In this document: positions 1 to 5,664 of the stretch, in pieces
Position numbering within the stretch: the stretch's first letter is position 1
Layout of the letters: each line of letters starts with the position of its first letter
Origin: Rhodothermales bacterium
GTDB taxonomy: Bacteria; Bacteroidota; Rhodothermia; Rhodothermales; UBA10348
Length of the DNA stretch: 6,476 bases
Assembly: GCA_030833605.1 (NCBI GenBank)
Contig: JAURGV010000139.1
Coordinates: 1-6,476, forward strand
Direction: 5' to 3'
Translations under genes and position numbers: made by a program
Notes under the pieces: generated by a model
The model's database searches: none
The model's input: the letters and a program-made list of their open reading frames with translations, nothing else
What the model was told of the DNA's origin: nothing

Positions 1-1223
1 AAAGTCAAGAACGATGCCCCGGCACTTTCCTCCCCACCGAACCCCAACTCGCCGCTCACCAACCCTTCTACAAACCATTTGAAACCGACCGGCACTTCGT
101 ATAGGTTTCGGCCCAATGAAGCGGCTACTCGGTCAATCATCCCCGAAGAAACCAATGTTTTACCAACGGCGGCCCGGCTTGGCCACTGGGCTCTATGTGT
201 AAACAAATATTCAATGGAAGCCGACAAATAATGATTGGGGTTCATGAGCCCCCCTGTTTTAGTCACAATACCATGCCGGTCGAAATCAGGATCGTTACCA
301 AACGCGATGTCAAACTCGTCTTTCAATTCAATTAAACCGGCCATGGCGAAGGGCGAAGAACAATCCATGCGCACTTTACCGTCTCCATCCACACGCATAA
401 AGGAAAAAGTCGGATCAACGGTTTCGTTTAACACCGTTAAAGGCAATTGAAAAGCTTCCCGAATGCGATTCCAATAAAACGTACCAGCACCGCCCAAGGG
501 ATCAGCTCCAATTTTCAGTCCCGAAGCGCGAATGGGGCCAAAATCGATTACAGCATCCAACCCATTGATATACGCAGCCGCAAAATCAATAAATCGAATG
601 GAATCTACGCGTGAAGCACCCCCTAATGGCAATCGCTTCACACCCTCCAGCTTCGCAGAAAGGAAATGATTGGCTCTTTTTTGGATCCAATCTGTCGCAT
701 CGCTTCCTGCAGGTCCCCCCGACGGAGGGTTGTATTTAAAACCACCATCTCGAGGAGGATTGTGACTTGGCGTAATGACGATTCCGTCGGCCCAGCCCCC
801 TTTAGGCACGCCTGCAATCGCCTCCCAAGGCCTATTGTGCATTAAGATGGCGTTTGAGATAACGGGTGTTGGCGTAAATCCGCCATTTTCCTGAAACCGG
901 CCCTCTACTCCATTGGCAGCCAGTACTTCCAATGTGGTGTTCGAAGCCGGCGCCGAAAGGGCATGCGTGTCCATTCCAACGAACAAAGGCCCATCGATCC
1001 CCTGTGTCGTACGGTAGTCACAAATCGCCTGAGTGATCGCTAAAATGTGATCCTCATTAAATTTGCCATCCAATGAAGACCCTCTGTGTCCAGACGTTCC
1101 AAACGAAACCAATTCTTCGGCATTTTCAGGATTTGGCTTTCGATCGAAGTACTCAGCCAGTAAATGATCGACATCTATGTACAATTCTGCGGGTACTGGT
1201 TTGCCGGCCAACGGATGGGACAT
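1..1223 (-). CDS. pgm: Phosphoglucomutase, alpha-D-glucose phosphate-specific (3' part cut off by window edge)
   Basis: Interconverts glucose-6-phosphate and glucose-1-phosphate in the cytoplasm, linking glycolysis with glycogen and nucleotide-sugar synthesis. I translated the reverse strand from the ATG at 1223: 407 codons stay open to the window edge. The protein follows E. coli Pgm almost block for block. KFGTSGHRG has its counterpart in SFGTSGHRG near residue 40. The phosphoserine loop TPSHNPP has the active Ser at about residue 153, followed by DGGFKYNPPSGGPA. The metal-binding loop DPDFDR has Asp311, 313 and 315, followed by HGIV. The sugar-binding loop GEESAG lies at 397-402. These are domains I-III of the alpha-phosphohexomutase fold. 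E. coli Pgm is about 546 residues, so roughly 140 residues, including the phosphate-binding domain IV, lie outside the window. No frameshift is seen in the stretches I translated codon by codon. The RBS is weak (GAGAA touching the ATG). The gene is divergent from the glucokinase gene, which fits a shared glucose-phosphate role. The SHNPP and GEESAG context favours Pgm over ManB/AlgC-type phosphomannomutases. Confidence 0.95.
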   Translation of the reverse strand, partial: MSHPLAGKPVPAELYIDVDHLLAEYFDRKPNPENAEELVSFGTSGHRGSSLDGKFNEDHILAITQAICDYRTTQGIDGPLFVGMDTHALSAPASNTTLEVLAANGVEGRFQENGGFTPTPVISNAILMHNRPWEAIAGVPKGGWADGIVITPSHNPPRDGGFKYNPPSGGPAGSDATDWIQKRANHFLSAKLEGVKRLPLGGASRVDSIRFIDFAAAYINGLDAVIDFGPIRASGLKIGADPLGGAGTFYWNRIREAFQLPLTVLNETVDPTFSFMRVDGDGKVRMDCSSPFAMAGLIELKDEFDIAFGNDPDFDRHGIVTKTGGLMNPNHYLSASIEYLFTHRAQWPSRAAVGKTLVSSGMIDRVAASLGRNLYEVPVGFKWFVEGLVSGELGFGGEESAGASFLT

Positions 1224-1242
1224 TTCTCAAGTGGTTTACTAA

Positions 1243-1271
1243 TTAAGACGAAGGAGGTCAAAATGTACGAT
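1243..1271 (+). promoter_or_regulatory. Candidate sigma70-type promoter for ppgK
   Basis: TTAAGA (1243-1248) and TACGAT (1266-1271) each match the -35 and -10 consensus at four of six positions and are separated by exactly 17 bp. The -10 box overlaps the inner dyad at 1267-1280, so a protein bound there would block it. Transcription would start near 1278, which would exclude translation of the micro-ORF at 1263. The evidence is by eye only and the matches are modest. If the organism uses a Bacteroidota-type primary sigma factor, this reading may not apply. Confidence 0.25.
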
Positions 1272-1294
1272 TTGAATCGTTGTCTGACTCCTTC
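1250..1294. promoter_or_regulatory. Nested inverted repeat in the pgm/ppgK divergent gap
   Basis: The outer arms are GAAGGAGGTCA (1250-1260) and TGACTCCTTC (1285-1294), which pair over 10 bp with one bulged G at 1256. Inside them, ACGATT (1267-1272) and AATCGT (1275-1280) form a second perfect 6-bp dyad around TG. The structure lies between two divergent genes. It could be a DNA operator with two-fold symmetry, or an RNA hairpin in the 5' leader of either gene. If transcribed rightward it would bury the strong Shine-Dalgarno sequence at 1251-1258. The symmetry is seen directly; any function is inferred. Confidence 0.5.
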
Positions 1295-1298
1295 ATAA
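1263..1298 (+). CDS. Possible 11-residue leader peptide (micro-ORF)
   Basis: An ATG at 1263 opens MYDLNRCLTPS and stops at TAA (1296-1298), 34 bp before the kinase ATG. It is preceded by AAGGAGGT (1251-1258), close to a perfect anti-16S match with about 5 nt spacing. This is far better than the ribosome sites of the full-size genes here. The site is also one arm of the inverted repeat at 1250-1294, so the Shine-Dalgarno match may simply be a by-product of that symmetry. The peptide has no run of one amino acid of the kind that marks classical attenuators. It may be a leader that modulates ppgK translation, or a chance ORF. Confidence 0.2.
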   Translation: MYDLNRCLTPS

Positions 1299-1332
1299 AT
1301 CCTAATTTAATGAGCATAATCAAAAAGGAACT

Positions 1333-2082
1333 ATGAGCGAAGTACTCGGCATTGATTTTGGCGGAACCGGCATCAAAGGTGCGCTGGTTAATACAGAAAC
1401 GGGCGAATTAACCGCCGAGCGATTTAGAATCCCCACACCGGAGCATGCAACCCCCGAAGCCATTGCAGACGTCGTGGTCCAAATCGCGGATCATTTTAAG
1501 TGGAAAGGTCCGATTGGGTGCACAGTACCCGCTCGTGTTGAACATGGTATTGTAAGGACGGCCACAAATATCCACGCCCTTTGGATTGATACCCACGTCG
1601 AAGCCCTGCTGTCTGAAAAAACGGGGTGCGAGGTCCACGTATTAAATGATGCCGACGCGGCCGGCGTGGCTTCTGTAGTGTTTGGATCTGGTCAAGAAGA
1701 GACCGGTTTAGTGTTTTTCCTGACGGTAGGTACTGGCATTGGATCTGCCATTTTTTACAACAAGGTCCTTATTCCGGGCACTGAATTGGGGCATTTACGG
1801 TTGAAAGGAGCCGCGGCGGAGCTGTATGCATCCGACCGAACGCGCCTTCAACAAGGATTGTCTTGGAAAAAATGGGCCAAGCGTTTTCAAAAATATTTGG
1901 ACCGAATCGAGTTCCTTTTTGCGCCCGACCACATCATAATTGGCGGTGGAATCTCGCGGCCTACAAAAGTGGCTGAATACGAAAAACATCTCTCCACAAA
2001 GGCAAAACTTTCCTTTGCCAGTCTGGAAAATGAAGCGGGAATAATTGGAGCGGCTTATTACGCGGCAAACCAGAAGAAATAA
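1333..2082 (+). CDS. ppgK: Polyphosphate glucokinase (ROK family)
   Basis: Phosphorylates glucose to glucose-6-phosphate in the cytoplasm. The subgroup it resembles uses inorganic polyphosphate, often as well as ATP. The 249-residue protein starts with the phosphate-binding loop IDFGGTGIK (7-15). It has LNDADAAG with catalytic Asp106, then GTGIGSA (133-139) and TELGH (150-154). ELYASDRTR and GLSWKKWAKRFQKYLDRIEFLFAPD follow, then IIIGGGIS (201-208). The SWxxWA...YL..IEFL.PD block and the ELGHL segment are typical of PpgK. The zinc-binding cysteine cluster of ordinary ROK glucokinases and repressors is absent, as in PpgK, and there is no N-terminal helix-turn-helix. Length is close to the 250-270 of actinobacterial PpgK. 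AAGGAA at 1326-1330 lies just before the ATG and supports this start. Divergent pgm would use its product. Actual donor preference (polyP or ATP) cannot be read from the sequence. Confidence 0.9.
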   Translation: MSEVLGIDFGGTGIKGALVNTETGELTAERFRIPTPEHATPEAIADVVVQIADHFKWKGPIGCTVPARVEHGIVRTATNIHALWIDTHVEALLSEKTGCEVHVLNDADAAGVASVVFGSGQEETGLVFFLTVGTGIGSAIFYNKVLIPGTELGHLRLKGAAAELYASDRTRLQQGLSWKKWAKRFQKYLDRIEFLFAPDHIIIGGGISRPTKVAEYEKHLSTKAKLSFASLENEAGIIGAAYYAANQKK

Positions 2083-2086
2083 GTCC

Positions 2087-2130
2087 ACACGGCAGCCAAC
2101 CACGTGTACCGTTAGACAAAGCAGCTAACG
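2087..2130. terminator. Weak hairpins between convergent ppgK and the SPOR lipoprotein gene
   Basis: The 42-bp convergent gap holds two short inverted repeats. ACACG/CGTGT (2087-2091 and 2103-2107) has an 11-nt loop. CGTTAG/CTAACG (2110-2115 and 2125-2130) has a 9-nt loop and includes the stop codon of the lipoprotein gene. Neither is followed by a T-run on either strand, so they are not textbook intrinsic terminators. They could still assist termination or mRNA end protection for both converging genes. Confidence 0.25.
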
Positions 2131-2673
2131 AACTACCAGTATCACGTCGGGAACGATCAAAGCGGCATTAAATGAAGGCTTAAGGGCTGAAAGAAGCGGT
2201 CCTGCGGCTCTTCTCGATGTGAAATCTCCCAAACGGACGCGATAATACGGTTGTTTGTAAAAACTGTAAATCTCCGGGTCCTCTTTGATTCCCAACACAG
2301 ATCGACGCTGATCGGACAGGGACTCTAACCACCTACGCAACGCCTCTTCTACTTGCACGGCCTCGCTCCGCTCGGCCGACGCGAAAATGTGGATGCGAAA
2401 ACCGTCCACTTCTGTGACGACCCCATCGTCGGCGGCACTATCTAATAATAGTTTAGGGGCGCTGTGTACAACGGGCTCACGCGTTGCATTTTGAGCATCC
2501 GGATAAGCAGAAACGTCCACCGTTTCCACATCCGACCACTTCGATTCTACCGTTTCTTGAAGGTCAACCTCGGGCTGTTCCGCAACGCGTTCCACCGAGG
2601 AGCAGCCTGAAGCACCCAACCAAACGGTTAACCAAAACAAAATCCCGGTGATATGTGTGACTCGAAACGTCAT
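2125..2673 (-). CDS. SPOR-domain-like lipoprotein
   Basis: A small envelope protein of 182 residues. Residues 1-24 look like a lipoprotein signal: a short basic start (MTFR), a hydrophobic stretch ILFWLTVWLG, then ASGC with the lipid-modified Cys at 24. An acidic, poorly conserved linker runs from about 25 to 88. Residues 90-177 resemble a SPOR fold: GFRIHIFAS opens the first strand, a long helix follows (SEAVQVEEALRRWL), then QPYYRVRLGDFTSRRAAGPLLSAL, ending in AALIVPD. YYRVRLGDF with a following helix and VPD is the recurring signature of SPOR proteins in FCB bacteria. SPOR domains bind denuded glycan strands of peptidoglycan, so a role at the cell wall is likely but unproven. Its ATG directly follows the TAA of deoC with no gap, so the two genes are probably cotranscribed and translationally coupled. 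The functional link to deoC is not evident. No specific gene name can be given. Confidence 0.75.
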   Translation of the reverse strand: MTFRVTHITGILFWLTVWLGASGCSSVERVAEQPEVDLQETVESKWSDVETVDVSAYPDAQNATREPVVHSAPKLLLDSAADDGVVTEVDGFRIHIFASAERSEAVQVEEALRRWLESLSDQRRSVLGIKEDPEIYSFYKQPYYRVRLGDFTSRRAAGPLLSALKPSFNAALIVPDVILVVR

Positions 2674-3564
2674 TTAGTACCCTGATCCCCCAACATTTCC
2701 CTTTAAAATAGCTACCGAAGCACTCGCACCTAGACGGGTAGCTCCGCGAGAAATCATCAATTCGGCATCCTCTTTTGTGCGAACTCCGCCGGAAGCCTTA
2801 ATCCCCATTTTAGGTCCAACGGCGCGGCGCATCAACGAAATATCGTCGGCGGTGGCTCCACCCGTTGAAAACCCGGTCGATGTTTTGACGAAATCAGCTC
2901 CAGCATTCTGTGCCAGTACCGATGCGATAACTTTTTCCTCGTTGGTTAGCAGCGCCGTCTCTAAAATCACCTTAGTTACAATTCGGGTCCGTCCCGGCCG
3001 GGCGGAAGAAGCTGCTTTTGCAGCGTCCACTACGGCACGAATATCATTCTCTACAGCTTGATGATGTCCACTTTTTAGCATGCCCACATTAATCACCATG
3101 TCAATCTCGGTCGCTCCATCACGAATGGCAACCTCTGATTCCAACGCTTTCACCTGAGACGATGATGCTCCCAGCGGAAAACCAATAACGGTACATACGG
3201 CGACTGGACTACCCGCCAAAAGTTTAGCCGCTAATGGTACGTAACATGGATTCACGCAAACCGAAGCAAAGCAATACTTTTTAGCTTCAGCGCATAATTC
3301 CGTTATCTGGGCTTCGGTTGTTTCCGCTTTCAGCGCCGTGTGGTCAATCATTCGGGCTAATGGGGGAGCCAAATCGCACGAAGAAAAAGAATATCGTTCG
3401 GGTTGATCGGCGCATACCCCAAATCGGCACGCTCCTACGTCCACGAAATGGTCCAAGTCTGCTCCAGGGGAACGGGAGCCGGATCCACTACTCTCGCCAA
3501 CAACTACCGCTTCGTAGCGCTGTCGCAGTCGATCAACAATGATTTGCTTTTGTTCACTATTCAT
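2674..3564 (-). CDS. deoC: Deoxyribose-phosphate aldolase with N-terminal extension
   Basis: Cleaves 2-deoxyribose-5-phosphate to glyceraldehyde-3-phosphate and acetaldehyde, the last step of deoxynucleoside catabolism, in the cytoplasm. The class I aldolase core runs from about residue 69 (LARMIDHTALK) to the end. It shows VCVNP (102-106), EIDMVINVG (153-161), TKVILET (197-203), VKTSTGF with the Schiff-base Lys227, and GIKASGGVR with Lys256, which assists catalysis. The core of about 228 residues equals a normal bacterial DeoC. The total of 296 is long because of about 68 extra residues. These begin with a helix-like MNSEQKQIIVDRLRQRY, then a Ser/Gly-rich stretch, then a segment with Cys46, Cys51 and Cys63. 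The extension is in frame and open. The ATG at 3564 is the farthest upstream start but has no good Shine-Dalgarno sequence, so an internal start cannot be excluded. It follows the lipid kinase gene after 82 bp and abuts the lipoprotein gene. Confidence 0.93.
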   Translation of the reverse strand: MNSEQKQIIVDRLRQRYEAVVVGESSGSGSRSPGADLDHFVDVGACRFGVCADQPERYSFSSCDLAPPLARMIDHTALKAETTEAQITELCAEAKKYCFASVCVNPCYVPLAAKLLAGSPVAVCTVIGFPLGASSSQVKALESEVAIRDGATEIDMVINVGMLKSGHHQAVENDIRAVVDAAKAASSARPGRTRIVTKVILETALLTNEEKVIASVLAQNAGADFVKTSTGFSTGGATADDISLMRRAVGPKMGIKASGGVRTKEDAELMISRGATRLGASASVAILKGNVGGSGY

Positions 3565-3591
3565 GTCCCAATGTACGCTTCTCCCCGCTTT

Positions 3592-3620
3592 TTTATCGCT
3601 TAACCCACAAGCTTAAACAA
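3592..3620 (-). promoter_or_regulatory. Candidate promoter for deoC and the downstream lipoprotein gene
   Basis: On the minus strand TTGTTT (3620-3615) and GATAAA (3597-3592) are separated by 17 bp, giving partial matches to the -35 (three of six) and -10 (four of six) elements. Transcription would start near 3585, about 20 nt before the deoC ATG. The -35 side overlaps the T-run of the putative terminator of the preceding gene. The call is by eye and weak. Confidence 0.2.
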
Positions 3621-3640
3621 AAATTAGTTGCGCCCAGCAA
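3619..3640 (-). terminator. Possible weak intrinsic terminator after the lipid kinase gene
   Basis: Just past the kinase stop codon, the minus strand reads TTGC-TGGGC-GCAA, a 4-bp stem with a 5-nt loop. CTAA and then five T residues (3623-3619) follow. The stem is short for a Rho-independent terminator, so termination may be partial and let transcription continue into deoC. Confidence 0.25.
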
Positions 3641-3646
3641 GCTGCA

Positions 3647-4594
3647 TCAAAGTCGCTCAGGTGCATCTTTTGGGACGAAAACATTGATTTTACCGGGTAA
3701 TACTTCGACAGAAATCGATCTGGCTTCCATGGACTTCACTTCCCCATCGGCGTGAATGGGAATGCCGCGATCGGTTTCGATTAATAACTTTCGAACCTGA
3801 TGATAATGCACTTCTTTCCTTTTGAGGTGTTTTCCGTCTCGTGCTGAAGGAAGCAAAGAAAGCGCTTTGAAAAACGAAAGGTCTTCCACGATGCAGGGGT
3901 CCACCAATCCGTCCGTAATTAACGCTTTTGGATTAACCTTGTATCCTCCGGCTGAGTCCTGAGCGTTACCGATGGCCGTAAACATCATCTTTCCGGAGAA
4001 AATGGGCTTTTTTTCATCAGAAAGATCCCACACAGTTGCCCCGGAAGAGATCCAAGATCTTAAGGCCACCAAAATGGATACGGTGTACCCTATACCGAGT
4101 GGCCAAGACTTGTAAATGGGAGCGAAATGGGCGCAATACGCATCGAATCCTACCCCAAAAGCATTAATAAAATAGTCGGAGTGCGACTCTCCATTTTCCA
4201 TCCACGAATACGTTCCAATATCCGATTGAATGATTCTAGCCGATTTTAATTGCTCAAAAGCACGTCGCCAATCCGTACTCATGTGCAACGCGCGACAAAA
4301 GTCATTGCCGGATCCTAACGGAATAACCGCCAAACCGGCCTCGGCGTTCGCCTCGGCCAGCCCAGCTGCGATTTCATGAACGGTACCATCTCCTCCAACG
4401 GCAATGATTTGTTTTATCGAGGGCGCTAACGTGCGGGCTATTTCTCGAGCATGCCCTTTCTTGTTGGTCGAAACAAATCCCGTCCTTCCGAGAATTTTTT
4501 TAGACTCAGCTCGAATATCTAGTTCAAGCTTAGCCAACCGGCCCGATTGTGCGGCCGGATTAAAAACGATCAAGATTTGGTCTGGTGAAATCAT
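3647..4594 (-). CDS. Diacylglycerol kinase family lipid kinase (YegS/DagK-like)
   Basis: A cytoplasmic or membrane-associated lipid kinase that would transfer phosphate from ATP to diacylglycerol or a related lipid, recycling it for phospholipid synthesis. The 315-residue protein has the usual single-domain layout. An N-terminal strand with FNPAAQSG (11-18) is followed by AVGGDGTVHEIAAGL (65-79), holding the GGDGT nucleotide-binding motif. IPLGSGNDFCRAL (91-103) comes next. The C-terminal beta domain ends with IHADGE (280-285) and SISVEVLPGKINVFVP. Length matches the 290-330 typical of bacterial members. I chose the ATG at 4594 because MISPDQILIVFNP is a normal family start. A TTG at 4618 would add eight residues (MNNFLVCS when read as a start). 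Neither start has a clear Shine-Dalgarno sequence. It may form a loose transcription unit with deoC. The exact lipid substrate cannot be told; sphingosine- or undecaprenol-type relatives are alternatives. Confidence 0.88.
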   Translation of the reverse strand: MISPDQILIVFNPAAQSGRLAKLELDIRAESKKILGRTGFVSTNKKGHAREIARTLAPSIKQIIAVGGDGTVHEIAAGLAEANAEAGLAVIPLGSGNDFCRALHMSTDWRRAFEQLKSARIIQSDIGTYSWMENGESHSDYFINAFGVGFDAYCAHFAPIYKSWPLGIGYTVSILVALRSWISSGATVWDLSDEKKPIFSGKMMFTAIGNAQDSAGGYKVNPKALITDGLVDPCIVEDLSFFKALSLLPSARDGKHLKRKEVHYHQVRKLLIETDRGIPIHADGEVKSMEARSISVEVLPGKINVFVPKDAPERL

Positions 4595-4617
4595 GCTGCA
4601 AACTAAGAAGTTATTCA

Positions 4618-4631
4618 ATGATTCGAATCAT
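4618..4631. promoter_or_regulatory. Perfect 14-bp palindrome in a divergent gap, possible operator
   Basis: ATGATTCGAATCAT is its own reverse complement. It lies 24-37 bp upstream of the lipid kinase ATG and about 100 bp upstream of the binding-protein ATG, where a dimeric regulator of either gene could bind. Its core GATT-CG-AATC is nearly identical to GATT-TG-AATC at 1269-1278 in the other divergent gap. A perfect palindrome of this length is expected by chance about 0.4 times in 6.5 kb, so position and recurrence carry the argument. Confidence 0.35.
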
Positions 4632-4654
4632 GGCTACTCCAAAAAGTGCTATCT

Positions 4655-4683
4655 TTGACGCATATTTTAACTCGATGTATGGA
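4655..4683 (+). promoter_or_regulatory. Candidate promoter for the ABC importer genes
   Basis: TTGACG (4655-4660) matches the sigma70 -35 consensus at five of six positions. Seventeen bp later TATGGA (4678-4683) is a poor -10 with three of six. A start near 4690 would leave a leader of about 40 nt before the ATG at 4729, which agrees with the start chosen from the signal peptide. The leader would be too short for a cobalamin riboswitch. Confidence 0.2.
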
Positions 4684-4728
4684 ATGGCCCGATTGATGCG
4701 AAGTCGCGCTGCGCATTCTTTGTTCAGC

Positions 4729-5664
4729 ATGACTGTTCGAAAAAACCAAATCTTACTTGCCTTCTTAGTTGCCGTTTTGACCGTTGGGTGTCGGCCTACC
4801 GAAACGCAAAACGACACAGAAACGTCTAGTTCGTTGATAACAGACGCGCTAGGGCGATCCTTTCCTACAGGGAAAACATACAACAACATTATAACTATAG
4901 CTCCTGGAGCTACCGAGATCGTGATTGCTGGGGGTGGGCAAAGTCGTTTAATTGGTATTAGCAACGTGGACTCCTACCCTGTTGAAATTCTTGACCTTCC
5001 CTCTTTCTCCGTGTTGCCCATGGACTTTGAGGCCATCGTAGCGCTTCAGCCCGATCTAATATTGGCGTCCTCGCAGGTAAACGACCCCAAACAGGTCGAT
5101 ATGTTTGAGTCGTTGGGCCTCGATGTATTCTATTTGGATGGTTCGACGTGGGCGGGAGTGTATGATTCCATTGCTCATGTCGGTCAACTGTTGGGCACGA
5201 CTCCTGCTGCTGGTTCCTCGCGAGCAGCCTTACAACGCAACATTGACCACCTTACTGCAATCACATCGAAAATAGAGGACAAACCAACGGCCGTATTTTT
5301 GATTTCTGCGGAGGTCAATTATTCGTTTGGTTCGGGTAGTTATGTGCAGGATATCTTAACATGGGCGGGAATGGAGTCGCTGACCGCATCGTTTGATACC
5401 CCGGCTCCAAACTTGTCGGACGAATGGGTCCTGATGGCGAATCCCGATGTAATCATTGGATCGTTCGAGGAAGGGACTTCGGCGAGTACGTTACTTGAGC
5501 ACCATCCCACGTGGAAAGGAATTTCAGCAATTAAAAACAATCGCGTGTATAGCATTGAGCCCAATACCATCCTTCGGCCGGGGCCAAGGAATGTAGAAGC
5601 TGCTTTTGAAATCGCGAGGCTGGCCTACCCTGAACTCCACACGTTGGTATTGGACCGGCCATGA
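4729..5664 (+). CDS. ABC importer substrate-binding lipoprotein, BtuF/FecB class (cobalamin or iron chelate)
   Basis: Periplasmic receptor that captures the substrate and delivers it to the membrane permease encoded next. From the ATG at 4729 the product is 311 residues. MTVRK is a basic n-region, ILLAFLVAVL the hydrophobic core, and LTVGC a lipobox with Cys21 (Thr at -3 is unusual but allowed). The mature part opens with ITDALGRSF and IITIAPGATEIVIAGG (54-69), the classic first lobe of this family, where the Glu docks on the permease. DFEAIVALQPDLILASS and ESLGLDVFYLDG precede the connecting helix. The second lobe contains WVLMANPDVIIGS and WKGISAIKNNRVYSIEP, ending in RPGPRNVEAAFEIARLAYPE. 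The frame stays open upstream to 4585, but those starts overlap the divergent kinase gene or put a long segment before the signal. The stop overlaps the permease start by 4 bp. BtuF is the closest guess; heme or siderophore binding is possible. Confidence 0.85.
   Translation: MTVRKNQILLAFLVAVLTVGCRPTETQNDTETSSSLITDALGRSFPTGKTYNNIITIAPGATEIVIAGGGQSRLIGISNVDSYPVEILDLPSFSVLPMDFEAIVALQPDLILASSQVNDPKQVDMFESLGLDVFYLDGSTWAGVYDSIAHVGQLLGTTPAAGSSRAALQRNIDHLTAITSKIEDKPTAVFLISAEVNYSFGSGSYVQDILTWAGMESLTASFDTPAPNLSDEWVLMANPDVIIGSFEEGTSASTLLEHHPTWKGISAIKNNRVYSIEPNTILRPGPRNVEAAFEIARLAYPELHTLVLDRP

Noticed and set aside
235..450. Plus-strand open frame of 71 codons.
   Set aside because: It is antisense to the metal-binding region of phosphoglucomutase, whose reading frame matches E. 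coli Pgm throughout.
1419..1429. GATT-TAG-AATC inverted repeat resembling the dyads in the two divergent gaps.
   Set aside because: It lies inside the ppgK coding region with a 3-bp spacer instead of 2 and encodes conserved protein sequence, so it is most likely chance.
2777..3061. Open frame of 94 codons on the plus strand.
   Set aside because: It lies wholly inside deoC on the opposite strand, has no recognisable domain, and reads as a shadow of the conserved aldolase core.
4595..4618. TTG start at 4618 for the lipid kinase.
   Set aside because: It adds eight residues with no family resemblance and would use part of the palindrome as its start region. The ATG at 4594 gives a normal N-terminus.
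4585..4728. Longer binding-protein reading from a GTG at 4585 or ATGs at 4630, 4684 or 4696.
   Set aside because: The GTG start overlaps the divergent kinase gene. All of them place 11-48 extra residues before a well-formed lipoprotein signal that starts naturally at 4729. No Shine-Dalgarno sequence supports them.
4611..4964. Open frame of 117 codons on the minus strand.
   Set aside because: It is antisense to the 5' part of the binding-protein gene, has no family features, and its start side falls inside a clear coding region.
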